Positions 1 through 8,807 are shown, counted from the stretch's first letter. The stretch is 64,000 nt of DNA from Brevundimonas sp. A19_0 (GCF_017744255.1 NZ_JAGHQP010000001.1:186001-250000), one strand, 5' to 3'. Made by a program: numbers and translations. Notes: generated from the sequence alone by a model not told the origin.

Positions 1-224
1 GGCAGGCGCTGACAGTGTCGCGGGACGAGGCGGCGCGTGCGGCACGGCTGGCCCAGGCCCGGTTCGAGGCAGGGGCTGACAGCTTCCTGACCGTGCTGGA
101 TGCCGAACGCACCCTGGCGCAGGCCGAGGCGGCCCTGGCCCAGGCCGAGGCCCAGGTGTCGGACCTGCAGATCCAGCTGTTCAAGGCGCTGGCCGGCAGC
201 TGGACCCCGCCCGAAGTCGACTGA
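1..224 (+). CDS. RND efflux outer-membrane factor (TolC/NodT type), C-terminal fragment
   Basis: The open frame enters from the left edge (codons in phase from base 3) and stops at 222-224, so only about 73 C-terminal residues are visible. They include the pattern ARFEAGADSFLTVLDAERTL followed by a long Ala/Gln/Glu-rich amphipathic helix. This is typical of the last coiled-coil repeat of outer-membrane efflux proteins (OEP family), where the R-Y/F-x-x-G-x-x-x-Y/F-L-x-V-L-D-A motif precedes the alpha-barrel hairpin. The protein would form the outer-membrane duct of a tripartite pump. Its partners lie outside the window. Which subfamily it belongs to cannot be judged from the tail alone. Confidence 0.8.
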   Translation, partial: QALTVSRDEAARAARLAQARFEAGADSFLTVLDAERTLAQAEAALAQAEAQVSDLQIQLFKALAGSWTPPEVD

Positions 225-227
225 GCA

Positions 228-261
228 AAAAGAAAGGGCCGCCGGTCAGACCGGCGGCCCT
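228..261 (-). terminator. Intrinsic terminator for the TonB-dependent receptor gene
   Basis: Bases 235-246 and 250-261 form a perfect 12-bp inverted repeat with a three-base loop. Read on the minus strand the hairpin is followed by TTTCTTTTT, a standard intrinsic terminator placed 46 bases after the receptor stop codon. On the plus strand no T-run follows, so it would terminate the efflux gene less well. Confidence 0.85.
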
Positions 262-306
262 GCAAGTCGCGTCCAGGAGCGGACGTTCGGGTCGGGATGT
301 AAGGCC

Positions 307-3270
307 CTAGAAGGTGTAGCGGGCGCCGATGAAGAACTGGCGGCCCGTGTGGTGATAGACCGATGTCGACTGACGGTCGTCGTCGCCCACCCACTGGTGG
401 TTTTCCTCGTCCGTGAGGTTGATGCCCTCGAAGCTGATCGTGACATCGTCGGTCAGCTTGTAGGACGACGAGAAATCGATGTTCAACGTGTCCTGCTTGC
501 CTTCGAAGGCGTTGCCGTTCCGGCCCGGGACGTTCTGGAGATATTCGTCACGGTACGAGGCCGAGACCCGGGCCGAGAAGCGGTCGTCCTCATAATAGAG
601 CGTGCCGTTGTAGGCCGTGGGCGACAGCTGGGCGAGGTCGTTGGTGACGAAGCTCGTGCACAGCGAGTTGGTGCAGTAGTCGATCTCCGATTCCACGTTC
701 GTGTAGTTCAGCTGGATGCCGAAGTTCGACAGCGGTCCCGGCAGGAAGGTGAACGGGGTCTGGAAGCTGATCTCATAACCCTTCAGCGGTCCGCCATCCG
801 TGTTCACCGCGCTGGTCAGGGCGAAGATGGTGGTCGGCGTACAGCTGCCCGAGCAGAAGCTGGGATCGAAGGCCGACGGGTTGAGCGCCGTCAGCTGGGC
901 ATAGGTCAGGTCCTGACGGATCACCTGGATGTAGGTGTCGATGTCCTTGTAGAAGTAGGCGAAGGAAATCAGGCTTTCCGGTGCGAAATACCATTCGACC
1001 GCGAAGTCGTAGGTCTTGGCCCGGAAGGGCTCCAGTTCGACGTTGCCGATGGTGGCCGTGTAGTTCGGACCCGTCGCGTTGAGCGAGGTGGTCGGCACCA
1101 GATAGTTGGCTCCGGACATGGAGTTGTTGATCTGGGGACGGGCCATGACCATGGCGGCGCCGAAGCGGACCAGTACATCGTTGATCGGCTCATAGGTCAG
1201 GTTCAGCGACGGCAGGGTGTCCTGATACTCGTGGGTGTCGAACACCAGCGTGCCGCCACCGGTCGAACTGTAGCCCTCGGCATAGAGGCTGGTCCACACG
1301 TGGCGGACGCCGACGTTGCCGCGGAACGGACGACCGAAGACGTCGGCGTCGAAGTCCGCCTGGACGTACATGGCGAAGTCTTCTTCCTCGAGGAAGCGGT
1401 TGCCGCCCCGGGCGTTGCCGACCGTGATGCTGCCGAGGGTGAAGTTGCCACCCGGCGCGCCGGTGTCACAGTTGCAGTAGATGTTGAACAGGTCGGCGAT
1501 CGCGTTCAGGTCGGGGATGACCCAGCTGGTCGGATTGCCGTCGGGTGCCAGACCATTGCCGAAGCCCGTCAGCAGGGTCGTGATGTCGGCCATGGTGACA
1601 CCGCCCGGCAGGGCCGGAACGACGGTCTCGTCCGTGCGCCGGAACTCATACGACTCCGACGAGAAGGTCTTCCAGTTGGCGCCGGTCCGCAGGGTGACAT
1701 ACGGGGTGACGTCGAACTCCAGGTCCCCCTGGAGGGACTCGAAGATGGTGTCCACGCCCTGCGGCCGGATGCGGATTTCCGAGCGGGGCACGCTGCTCCC
1801 GATCGCGCGCCACTGCCACTGGGCCGGGTCGGTGACGTCGAAGCCGTAGTTGATGACCGGCGTATTCGGGTTGCCGCGGAAGTCGAACGAGTAGTTCTGG
1901 CTGTTCTGACGATCGATGGTGACGGTCGTCTGATAGGGGTTTTCGTAGTTCGACTCGGCGCGACCGGCAAAGAAACGACCGCGGACGTTGTCCGAGAAGT
2001 CGTGCTCCAGCGTCAGGCCGACCTGCAGGAACCGGGTTTCCAGCTGGTCGTAGCGGGCCTCCGTGCGCAGATCGATGTTGTCGAACAGGCCGTAGACCAG
2101 GGTGTTGTTCTCGACGACGGCGTCGCGAACGATGATCTGGGTCTGTCCGCCGGCACCGGCGTTGCGGCTGAAGGACAGGGCCTCAAGGAAGTTCTCCTCG
2201 CGCGTGGCATCCAGCTGCGAATACAGGACGTCGAGGCTGATCGTCGTGGAGTCAGCCGGGCGCCATTGCAGCGAGCCGGTCAGGCCCAGACGCTCCTGAT
2301 GGTGCGTCAGGCGGCCATAGCGCGGCAGGCGCGGAATGAAGACATTGGCCTGGTTGGCCGTGTTGTAGGCCGCGACGTTGCCGGGGGTGTTGGTCGGACG
2401 CGGCACGCCGGTGGCGCAGTTCGCGGCATTCGAGCCGTTCGAGCCGCTGTTGCCCGGGTTCTGGGGCGTCACGCCCACGGGGCTGCAGAAGCCGCCCGAG
2501 CTGCCGCTGCCGACGGCAGGCGCCCAGCGCACGGAGCTGAAGCCCTCCTCAAAGGAGTCCTTTTCGCTGTAGGCGACCGACAGCAGGGCGCCGAACTGGT
2601 CGCGATCACCGAAGGTATTGCTGACCAGGAAGGCCGCGCGCGGGTTCCAGTTTTCGGACAGGTCGTTGTAGCCAGCCTGGACCGAGAAGGCCATGCGCGG
2701 GCCGCTGAAGTCGAACGGCCGGGCCGACTGCAGGTCGATGGTGGCGCCCAGCGAGCCCTCTTCGGTCTCGGCGGCGGCGGTCTTGCGCACCTTGATCGAG
2801 TTGAAGAGTTCCGAGGCGAAGACGTTGAAGTCGAAGCCGCGGCCGCGGTTGGCGCCGCCCGAGGAGTCGGTGCCGCCGGTGGTGGCCTGGGCCTCCATGC
2901 CGTTGATGCGGGTGCGGGTGAAGTCCGAGCTGAGGCCGCGCACGGTCAGTTGGCGGCCCTCACCGGCGTCGCGGTCGATCGAGACGCCCGGAATACGCTG
3001 GATGGCCTCGGCCAGGTTGGTGTCCGGGAAGTCGGCGATGTCCTCGGCGAGGATCACATCGACGATGCCGGCCTCGCTGCGCTTGATGTTCAGCGCGGCG
3101 TCCAGGCTGGCGCGGTAACCGGTAACGACGACCTCGTCGACCCGGGTTTCTGGCTCGGCATCCTGGGCGGCGACCCCGCCGACGCCCAGACACAGCGCGA
3201 TCGCCATGCCCGACCCACCGGCAAACAGATAACGACGAAGGGACTCACCCCGTTTTTGAGTGTGCATCAT
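307..3270 (-). CDS. TonB-dependent outer-membrane receptor (carbohydrate type)
   Basis: The 987-residue product has a signal peptide (hydrophobic residues about 18-34, ending GVAAQ). A TonB box-like DEVVVTGYR follows, then a plug domain with the IPGVSIDRDAGEGRQLTVRGL signature, and a long beta-barrel that ends in the aromatic C-terminus ARYTF. Size and plug sequence match the large TonB-dependent receptors used by Caulobacter and Xanthomonas relatives for oligosaccharides. A strong ribosome site (GGGAGGAGG) precedes ATG 3270/3267. The gene is divergent from a pectate-lyase-like gene across two LacI-type operators, so uptake of pectin oligomers across the outer membrane is inferred. The substrate is not proven by sequence. 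Confidence 0.93.
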   Translation of the reverse strand: MMHTQKRGESLRRYLFAGGSGMAIALCLGVGGVAAQDAEPETRVDEVVVTGYRASLDAALNIKRSEAGIVDVILAEDIADFPDTNLAEAIQRIPGVSIDRDAGEGRQLTVRGLSSDFTRTRINGMEAQATTGGTDSSGGANRGRGFDFNVFASELFNSIKVRKTAAAETEEGSLGATIDLQSARPFDFSGPRMAFSVQAGYNDLSENWNPRAAFLVSNTFGDRDQFGALLSVAYSEKDSFEEGFSSVRWAPAVGSGSSGGFCSPVGVTPQNPGNSGSNGSNAANCATGVPRPTNTPGNVAAYNTANQANVFIPRLPRYGRLTHHQERLGLTGSLQWRPADSTTISLDVLYSQLDATREENFLEALSFSRNAGAGGQTQIIVRDAVVENNTLVYGLFDNIDLRTEARYDQLETRFLQVGLTLEHDFSDNVRGRFFAGRAESNYENPYQTTVTIDRQNSQNYSFDFRGNPNTPVINYGFDVTDPAQWQWRAIGSSVPRSEIRIRPQGVDTIFESLQGDLEFDVTPYVTLRTGANWKTFSSESYEFRRTDETVVPALPGGVTMADITTLLTGFGNGLAPDGNPTSWVIPDLNAIADLFNIYCNCDTGAPGGNFTLGSITVGNARGGNRFLEEEDFAMYVQADFDADVFGRPFRGNVGVRHVWTSLYAEGYSSTGGGTLVFDTHEYQDTLPSLNLTYEPINDVLVRFGAAMVMARPQINNSMSGANYLVPTTSLNATGPNYTATIGNVELEPFRAKTYDFAVEWYFAPESLISFAYFYKDIDTYIQVIRQDLTYAQLTALNPSAFDPSFCSGSCTPTTIFALTSAVNTDGGPLKGYEISFQTPFTFLPGPLSNFGIQLNYTNVESEIDYCTNSLCTSFVTNDLAQLSPTAYNGTLYYEDDRFSARVSASYRDEYLQNVPGRNGNAFEGKQDTLNIDFSSSYKLTDDVTISFEGINLTDEENHQWVGDDDRQSTSVYHHTGRQFFIGARYTF

Positions 3271-3352
3271 ATGCCTCCTCCCAAGGACATACAGGACGCC
3301 GGAGGTGCCCCCCGGTCTATGTTTTATTGAGGCTCAATCCTGAACCTTGTTT

Positions 3353-3366
3353 TGACACCGGTGTCA
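3353..3366. promoter_or_regulatory. Perfect palindromic LacI-family operator, TGACACCGGTGTCA
   Basis: A fully symmetric 14-mer sits between the divergent receptor and lyase genes. TTGACA, a consensus -35 hexamer, overlaps its left edge (3352-3357), consistent with repression by occlusion. A CG/CCGG centre in an even-length palindrome is typical of LacI-family operators. The likely binder is the regulator at 7710-8753. Confidence 0.75.
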
Positions 3367-3386
3367 TGTCTAGATGCAGACCTGAA

Positions 3387-3400
3387 TGACACCGGTATCA
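3387..3400. promoter_or_regulatory. Second LacI-type operator, TGACACCGGTATCA
   Basis: This site differs from the perfect palindrome at one position and lies 34 bp from it centre to centre. It sits 18 bp before the likely lyase start codon. The tandem arrangement suggests cooperative or looped repression of the divergent promoters. Confidence 0.7.
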
Positions 3401-3417
3401 ATGGCGAGCGTAACCCG

Positions 3418-4836
3418 ATGATGATCGACATGGCAAGCCCCCTGTGGCGGTGGAAAACCGGAGCGCGACGCGCGCCCGTGCCGGCGCTTCTGGCCGCCGG
3501 CCTGATCTCGGTTGCGGGCCTCGCATGCCCGTCAGGTCAGGCGATTGCCCAGGAAACTGCCGGGCAGACCCTCGCCTTCCCGGGAGCCGAAGGCGCTGGC
3601 CGGTTTGCCACGGGCGGACGTGGCGGGCGTGTGCTGCGGGTCACACATACCGGCGATTCGGGGCCGGGCAGCCTGCGCGAGGCGATCGAGGCGCGCGGCC
3701 CCCGGACCATCATCTTTGACACCGGCGGGGTGATCCGGCTGGAGACCCCGCTGGTCATCCGGCGGGGTCAGGTGACACTGGCCGGGCAGACCGCGCCGGG
3801 CGGTGGAATCACCCTGATCGGTCAGCCGCTGGTGATCTCGGCCGACGATGTGATCGTGCGCCACATCCGCTCGCGACTGGGCGCCGAGGCGCTGGTCGAG
3901 GCGGATGCGGTCTCGGTCGAGCGTGGACGCCGCATCATCCTCGACCATGTGTCGGCGTCATGGTCTGTGGACGAGACCCTGTCGGTCGCCAGCCGGTACA
4001 GCCCGGCCGGGCGGGGCGTCTATGACGTGACCGTCCAGAACTCGCTGATCGCGGAATCGCTGAATGCCTCGGCCCACGCCAAGGGGGAGCACGGCTATGG
4101 CTCGCTGGTGCGGGGCGGGTATGGCGCGCGCATCAGCTTCATCGACAATGTCTGGGCCAGCCACCGCGCGCGCATGCCGCGCCCCGGGAATTACAATCCG
4201 CCGGAGGTCGATCCGGAGGGGCCGTACATCGAGTTCCGCGGCAATGTCTTCTACAACTGGGGCGGATCGCACGCAGGCTACAATGCCGATACCGAAAGCG
4301 TGTCGACCTATGCCTTTATCGGTAACGCCTATCTGCCCGGGCCGGACTCGGAGGGGCGCTGGGCCTTTGAGGACTCCGATCCGCTGGCGGTCGCCTGGTT
4401 CGAGGCCAACCGGATGGCGGGTGTGTTGCCCGACGATCCGTGGAGTCTGGTGCGAAACGACGGGGGGCCGGGGACGCGCCTCGCGGTGCGGCCGGACTGG
4501 GCCGGGGCGCCGCCCCTCGATCCGGACGCCCATGTGACGACGGTGCTGGCGAGGGCAGGAGCCGACCTGCCCCGCGATGCGGTCGATGCGCGCGTCATCG
4601 CCGGGGTCGCGGACGGCAGTGGCCGGATCATCGACAGTCCGGCCGAGGTCGGTGGCCTGCCGGACATCGATGCGGGAACGCCCTGGATCGACACGGATGG
4701 CGACGGCCTGCCCGACGACTGGGAGCGGGCGCACGGCTCGGACCCGCAGGACGGCGCAGACGGCCCGACCGACCCGGACGGGGATGGCCACACCCTGCTG
4801 GAAGACTGGCTGAACGCCCTGGCGGAGGCGCGCTAG
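3418..4836 (+). CDS. Secreted pectate-lyase-like right-handed beta-helix protein with Ca-binding tail
   Basis: I place the start at ATG 3418, 3421 or 3430, because an upstream in-frame TTG (3352) would lie inside the operator. The protein (about 470 residues) has a signal peptide ending GQAIAQ. It then shows the pectate-lyase-like opening FPGAEGAGRFATGGRGG and the segments TGDSGPGSLREAIE, ITLAGQTAPGGGITL-like and DHVSASWSVDE, which are typical of PL1-related beta-helices. The C-terminal 45 residues contain DTDGDGLPDDWE and a second Asp-rich loop, like the calcium loops of thrombospondin type 3 repeats. It should cleave polygalacturonate outside the inner membrane. It is paralogous to the lyase at 8844-10202. 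Its last four bases overlap the end of the convergent kduD. Confidence 0.87.
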   Translation: MMIDMASPLWRWKTGARRAPVPALLAAGLISVAGLACPSGQAIAQETAGQTLAFPGAEGAGRFATGGRGGRVLRVTHTGDSGPGSLREAIEARGPRTIIFDTGGVIRLETPLVIRRGQVTLAGQTAPGGGITLIGQPLVISADDVIVRHIRSRLGAEALVEADAVSVERGRRIILDHVSASWSVDETLSVASRYSPAGRGVYDVTVQNSLIAESLNASAHAKGEHGYGSLVRGGYGARISFIDNVWASHRARMPRPGNYNPPEVDPEGPYIEFRGNVFYNWGGSHAGYNADTESVSTYAFIGNAYLPGPDSEGRWAFEDSDPLAVAWFEANRMAGVLPDDPWSLVRNDGGPGTRLAVRPDWAGAPPLDPDAHVTTVLARAGADLPRDAVDARVIAGVADGSGRIIDSPAEVGGLPDIDAGTPWIDTDGDGLPDDWERAHGSDPQDGADGPTDPDGDGHTLLEDWLNALAEAR

Positions 4837-5591
4837 CGCGCCATCCAGCCGCCGTCGACCGTGAGGATGGTGCCGTGCACATAGGCGGCGGCATCCGAGG
4901 CGAGGAAGACGGCCGCGCCCGCCAGATCGGACGGATCGCCCCAGCGCCCGGCCGGAATGCGGGCCAGGATGTCACGGTTGCGGCCCTCGTCGGCGCGCAG
5001 GGCCTCGGTATTGTTGGTGGCGAAATAGCCCGGCGCGATGCCGTTGACGTTGATGCCCTTCGACGCCCACTCGCAGGCCAGCAGGCGGGTCAGGCCGGCC
5101 AGGCCGCTCTTGGACGCGGTATAGGACGGAACGCGGATACCGCCCTGGAAGCTGAGCATCGAACAGATGTTGAGGATCTTGCCGCCCCGGTTGCCGGCCA
5201 CCCAGGTACGGGCCACGGCCTGGCTGAGGAAGAAGGCGGTCTTGAGATTGGTGTCCATGACGGCGTCCCAGTCCTCTTCCGAGAAGTCGAGGCTGTCGGC
5301 GCGGCGGATGATGCCCGCATTGTTGACCAGGATGTCGATGTCGCCGACGGCGGCGCGCGCCTGCTCGACCACCTCATTGATCGGGCCGGTCGTCGACAGG
5401 TCGGCGGGAATCGCATGCAGGGCGCGGCCGAGCGCGCCGACCTTTTCCGCCGTCCCGGTCGGGGCCGAACGCCCGACCGCCACGATGTCGGCACCGGCCG
5501 CAGCGAGGCCGAGGGCAATGGCCTGACCCAGTCCGGTATTGGCGCCGGTCACCAGCGCGGTGCGGCCCGAGAGATCGAAGGAAGGGGTCAT
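4833..5591 (-). CDS. kduD: 2-dehydro-3-deoxy-D-gluconate 5-dehydrogenase (KduD-type SDR)
   Basis: This 252-residue classical short-chain dehydrogenase has the TGANTGLGQAIA cofactor loop, NNAGIIRR, the Ser and YTASKSG catalytic segments and the NTEALRAD stretch that I associate with KduD. In pectin breakdown KduD reduces 2,5-diketo-3-deoxygluconate to KDG with NAD(P)H in the cytoplasm. The gene is divergent from the RpiB-family isomerase across an operator-bearing spacer, which pairs isomerase and dehydrogenase as consecutive steps. A dehydrogenase of the DhuD type acting on the same intermediate is an alternative. Confidence 0.88.
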   Translation of the reverse strand: MTPSFDLSGRTALVTGANTGLGQAIALGLAAAGADIVAVGRSAPTGTAEKVGALGRALHAIPADLSTTGPINEVVEQARAAVGDIDILVNNAGIIRRADSLDFSEEDWDAVMDTNLKTAFFLSQAVARTWVAGNRGGKILNICSMLSFQGGIRVPSYTASKSGLAGLTRLLACEWASKGINVNGIAPGYFATNNTEALRADEGRNRDILARIPAGRWGDPSDLAGAAVFLASDAAAYVHGTILTVDGGWMAR

Positions 5592-5654
5592 GTCAGCGGG
5601 CCTTGTATCTGGCGTTCAGGTACGGATTTGGGCGTCCGGGGCGTTGTCTGCACT

Positions 5655-5668
5655 GGTAACCGGTGTCA
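5655..5668. promoter_or_regulatory. Operator-like site in the kduD/isomerase spacer
   Basis: The right half GGTGTCA and the ACC-GGT core match the perfect operator, while the left half is degenerate (GGTAACC). It lies in the 223-bp spacer between divergent kduD and the isomerase gene, where a shared regulatory site is expected. I see nothing else notable in that spacer. Confidence 0.5.
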
Positions 5669-5814
5669 TACTTCAATGTAAACCGTGGGATGGCGATGAC
5701 GGCTCTGGTTGTCGCCGCGATCGGGGTCCGGGGCTCGAACGCCCTGCCTCCGCATCGACCCTGACACATCCCGCGATCGCCCTCTCTCCCCGACGCTGAC
5801 CCGCAAGGAATGCC

Positions 5815-6456
5815 ATGAAAATCGCCCTGATCATCGAGAACAGCCAGGCCGCCAAGAGCGAGATCGTCCACTCGGCCCTGACCGCCGTGGCCGAGCCTCT
5901 GGGCCATGAGGTGTTCCACTATGGCATGTATACGCCCGAGGATAAGGCGTCCCTGACCTATGTGATGAACGGCCTGCTGACCGGCATCCTGCTGAACTCG
6001 GGCGCAGCGGATTTCGTCGTCACGGGCTGCGGCACGGGCATGGGCTCGATGCTGGCCTGCAACGCCATGCCGGGCGTGTTCTGCGGACTGGTGATCGATC
6101 CGACCGACGCCTTCCTGTTCGGCCAGATCAATGACGGCAACGCCATCTCCATGCCCTATGCCAAGGGCTTCGGCTGGGCCGCCGAGCTGAACCTGCAGGA
6201 CTGCTATCGCAAGCTGTTCGAGGGCGAGCGCGGGCTGGGCTATCCGAAGGAGCGGGCCCAGATCATGGCCACCAACCGCGGCATCCTTAAGGAGCTGAAG
6301 GCGGCCACCTGCAAGGACATGCTGACCGCGCTGAAGGCCGTCGACCAGGACCTGCTGAAGGCCGCCGTGGCCGGCGAGCGCTTCCAGGAATACTTCTTCG
6401 CCAACGCCACCGACGAAGGCATCCGCGACTACATCCGCAGCGTGATCGAGGGCTGA
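5815..6456 (+). CDS. RpiB/LacAB-family sugar isomerase, probable 4-deoxy-hexosulose-uronate isomerase (DhuI-like)
   Basis: The 213-residue protein begins MKIALIIENSQAAKSEIV and carries the RpiB-family active-site pattern FVVTGCGTGMGSMLACN, in which the catalytic Cys sits in a Gly-rich loop. It is longer than RpiB (about 150). RpiB-family DhuI converts unsaturated uronate (4-deoxy-L-threo-5-hexosulose uronate) to 2,5-diketo-3-deoxygluconate in streptococcal glycosaminoglycan breakdown. Here the gene is divergent from kduD, and no KduI or KdgF cupin is present in the locus. I infer it fills the KduI step. A RBS-like AAGGAATGCC precedes ATG 5815. A pentose-phosphate isomerase role is less likely given the context. 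Confidence 0.7.
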   Translation: MKIALIIENSQAAKSEIVHSALTAVAEPLGHEVFHYGMYTPEDKASLTYVMNGLLTGILLNSGAADFVVTGCGTGMGSMLACNAMPGVFCGLVIDPTDAFLFGQINDGNAISMPYAKGFGWAAELNLQDCYRKLFEGERGLGYPKERAQIMATNRGILKELKAATCKDMLTALKAVDQDLLKAAVAGERFQEYFFANATDEGIRDYIRSVIEG

Positions 6457-6471
6457 GGAAGCTCTACCGGT

Positions 6472-6942
6472 TCATTCCGGCGGACGGCGATCCGGCATCG
6501 AACTGTCGTAGTTGCACCACGACTCCAAGGTCTCTCCGGTCACCGGGTCGAGGATCAGATTGACGACATGACAGCCCCCGTGAACTAAGTCGGGCAGCTC
6601 TGTCTCCGGCACGAGATAAGCTTTGGCCGGGTAATCTTCGACTATGCCGTCCGCATGGACAAAGACTGCGGCGACGACAGGCTCGCTGCGCGGCTCGGGC
6701 CAGCCGGGGGCGGGGTCCAATATCGTGGTGAACGGCAGATCATCCAGCGCATAGACCTCGGGCGGAGCGTAAAAGCGGGCATAGGCGTCCAGCCGATAGG
6801 CGCCGGGCGGCAGCCTGATGTTGGCTTCAAGGCGTTCGACATCGGATTGCCCGAGCCCTTGTGTCTCACAGGCCGCCACACCAAAGGCGATCAGAAGAGC
6901 CCCCGCCAGACTCCATCCCTTGGACGCTGACCGATTCTGCAT
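6472..6942 (-). CDS. Hypothetical lipoprotein
   Basis: The 156-residue product starts with a lipoprotein signal peptide with lipobox VAAC (Cys25). The mature part contains two Cys residues (GGCHVV and SWCNYD) that could form a disulfide. I do not recognise the family. Its start codon overlaps the stop of the upstream membrane-protein gene by one base (TGATG), so the two are translationally coupled. It converges on the isomerase gene with a 15-bp gap. No link to pectin use is visible beyond position. Confidence 0.6.
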   Translation of the reverse strand: MQNRSASKGWSLAGALLIAFGVAACETQGLGQSDVERLEANIRLPPGAYRLDAYARFYAPPEVYALDDLPFTTILDPAPGWPEPRSEPVVAAVFVHADGIVEDYPAKAYLVPETELPDLVHGGCHVVNLILDPVTGETLESWCNYDSSMPDRRPPE

Positions 6943-7649
6943 CAGGCCGCCGCCTCCCCCTTTGCAGGAGTCGGCAGGCGGTGGGCGCGCCTGCGGGCGC
7001 GCCAGTAGCTGATGGGCATCACCAGGGTGCGCAGGGCCGAGAACATGAAGGCCAGCCCATAGATGCGGATGCCGACGAGGAAGGCATCGCCGCTGGGCGT
7101 GGCCGGGGTCAGCGGTTCGGCCAGGATGGCATCGGTGACCGGCTTGAGATTGTCCGGGCCGAGGAAGAACAGGAAATAGCCGATCGAGCCGGCGATGCCT
7201 TCGCGCAGGAAGATGTTGATCGCCTGAAGCGCGCCCAGCGGGCCGACCAGGGTCTCCTGCACCGCAACCGGGGCGAAGGCATAGCTGGTGCCCAGCAGGG
7301 CGAAGATGATCAGGAACATGACCAGCCGCGCCGCATAGGCACCAGACAGCAGGGCCACCGTCTGGCCGGGGCGCAGGCGCTGGATCAGCGAGGCGCGCTT
7401 GAGGTCCTCGTCATCCACCGCCGGGATCAGGTCCGGGAAGGTGGTCGACAGGATCGACAGGAATTTCCCGATCAGGTCGGCCAGTACGATCGCCAGCACC
7501 AGCAAGAACAGCAGCGATGCCGCGGAAGGCTCCCGGACCAGCAGATTGACGGTGCTGGAGACGCCCAGCGCGGCGACAATGGCCAGCAGCACGATCGACA
7601 CGACCGAGCCCTCGATCGTCCGGCGGACAAGCTTCAACAGTCCCAGCAT
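6942..7649 (-). CDS. Hypothetical polytopic membrane protein
   Basis: I choose ATG 7649 (235 residues) because GGGGGAGGGGACCAC directly precedes it; an upstream ATG at 7688 lacks such a site. There are about five hydrophobic segments: near residues 15-37, 45-70, 105-130, 145-175 and 200-220. A charged loop (DDEDLKRASLIQRLRPG) lies between the second and third. The family is not recognised. It is coupled to the downstream lipoprotein gene. It shows no transporter or enzyme motif I can name. Confidence 0.65.
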   Translation of the reverse strand: MLGLLKLVRRTIEGSVVSIVLLAIVAALGVSSTVNLLVREPSAASLLFLLVLAIVLADLIGKFLSILSTTFPDLIPAVDDEDLKRASLIQRLRPGQTVALLSGAYAARLVMFLIIFALLGTSYAFAPVAVQETLVGPLGALQAINIFLREGIAGSIGYFLFFLGPDNLKPVTDAILAEPLTPATPSGDAFLVGIRIYGLAFMFSALRTLVMPISYWRARRRAHRLPTPAKGEAAA

Positions 7650-7709
7650 GGTGGTCCCCTCCCCCTCTGGTTCAGGGAACCCTAGCACACGACCTGTGGC
7701 CGGACGGCC

Positions 7710-8753
7710 TCACCCCGCGAGCGGAGCGGTCGAGTCGCGGACGACCAGCGAGGGGCGGACCTCGGGCTGGGTCAGGGTCGCGGCGTCGAGGCCGCGGATC
7801 GAGGCGGTCAGCTTTTCGGCGGCCATGCGGCCCATGTCACGGATCGGCAGGCGGACCGTCGTCAGGTTCGGCCAGACGCGCGAGGCCATGGGCAGGTCGT
7901 CGAAGCCGCAGATGGACAGGTCGAACGGCACATCGAGGCCGGCGTCGCGCGCGGCCTTCATGACGCCGATCGCCATTTCGTCATTGCCCGCGAAGATGGC
8001 GGTCGGGCGATCCGCCATGGCGAGCAGGTCGCGCGCGGCCTCGACCCCCGACTCGAAGGTATAGGCGCCGACGCGGGTATAGGCGGGATCCAGCGTCAGC
8101 CCGTGCTCGGCCAGCCCCTCGGCAAAGCCGCGGCCCCGCTCGTGCGACGAGCGGAAGCTGTCGGGGCCGGAGATGAAGGCGATGCGCCGGTGGCCGAGCG
8201 CCGCCAGATGGCGGGCCGCCTCGGCCGCGCCCGTGCTGTCATTGGTCACGACCATGTGCCGGGGCTCGTCCAGCGACACCGAGGCGATGCGCACATAGGG
8301 GCATTCCGCCTCCTTGAGGATGGCGACGACCCGCTCGTCCTCGGAGACCGACGGCGGCATGACCACGCCGAACAGCTTTTGCCGGACGATGAAGCCCCGC
8401 ACGTCGGACAGGAAGGTCTCGCTGGCCCGGTTGCAGGGGTGGACCACCAGCTCGAGCCCCGAGCCGCGCACCGCGTCCAGCACGCCCTGCTGCATGTTGA
8501 CCACATAGTTGGGGCTGGGGTTGTCGTAGATCATGCCGACGAGGAACGACCGGCGGAAGGCCAGCCCCCGCGCCTGGGGGTCGGGCGCGAAGCCCGACTC
8601 GGCGATAACCTTCTGGACCTTTTCGCGCGTCTCGGCCCGAAGCAGGGGCGAGTTGTTGATGACGCGCGAGACGGTCTTCTTCGATACCCCGGCCAGACGT
8701 GCCACGTCATTGATGGTCACGGGCTTGCCGCCGGGCCGCTTGCTATCCGTCAC
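7710..8753 (-). CDS. LacI-family transcriptional regulator of the pectin/uronate locus
   Basis: The 347-residue protein has an N-terminal LacI helix-turn-helix (VTINDVARLAGVSKKTVSRV, about residues 12-31) with its hinge region. A periplasmic-binding-protein-like effector domain follows (VGMIYDNPSPNYV through the SICGFDDLPMA motif near residue 285). It lies amid the genes whose promoters carry TGACACCGGTGTCA-like palindromes, and one such site precedes the gene itself, so it is the obvious candidate for their repressor. The effector is probably a pathway intermediate such as KDG or an unsaturated uronate. It resembles LacI-type KdgR regulators in role, but the exact orthology is unproven. Confidence 0.88.
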   Translation of the reverse strand: MTDSKRPGGKPVTINDVARLAGVSKKTVSRVINNSPLLRAETREKVQKVIAESGFAPDPQARGLAFRRSFLVGMIYDNPSPNYVVNMQQGVLDAVRGSGLELVVHPCNRASETFLSDVRGFIVRQKLFGVVMPPSVSEDERVVAILKEAECPYVRIASVSLDEPRHMVVTNDSTGAAEAARHLAALGHRRIAFISGPDSFRSSHERGRGFAEGLAEHGLTLDPAYTRVGAYTFESGVEAARDLLAMADRPTAIFAGNDEMAIGVMKAARDAGLDVPFDLSICGFDDLPMASRVWPNLTTVRLPIRDMGRMAAEKLTASIRGLDAATLTQPEVRPSLVVRDSTAPLAG

Positions 8754-8807
8754 GGGTGGGATCCTGCCTGGGTGTTCGCTCCGTGATAGGCCAATTCGGC
8801 GCGGCCT

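Noticed and set aside
100-3330. Very long open frame on the plus strand opposite the TonB-dependent receptor
   Set aside because: Composition is Arg/Val/Asp/Gly-rich with no domain pattern, and it spans the terminator of the receptor gene. It is the GC-driven shadow of the real minus-strand gene.
3352-3417. Upstream TTG extension of the first lyase
   Set aside because: It would place the start inside the palindromic operator and add residues in front of a complete signal peptide.
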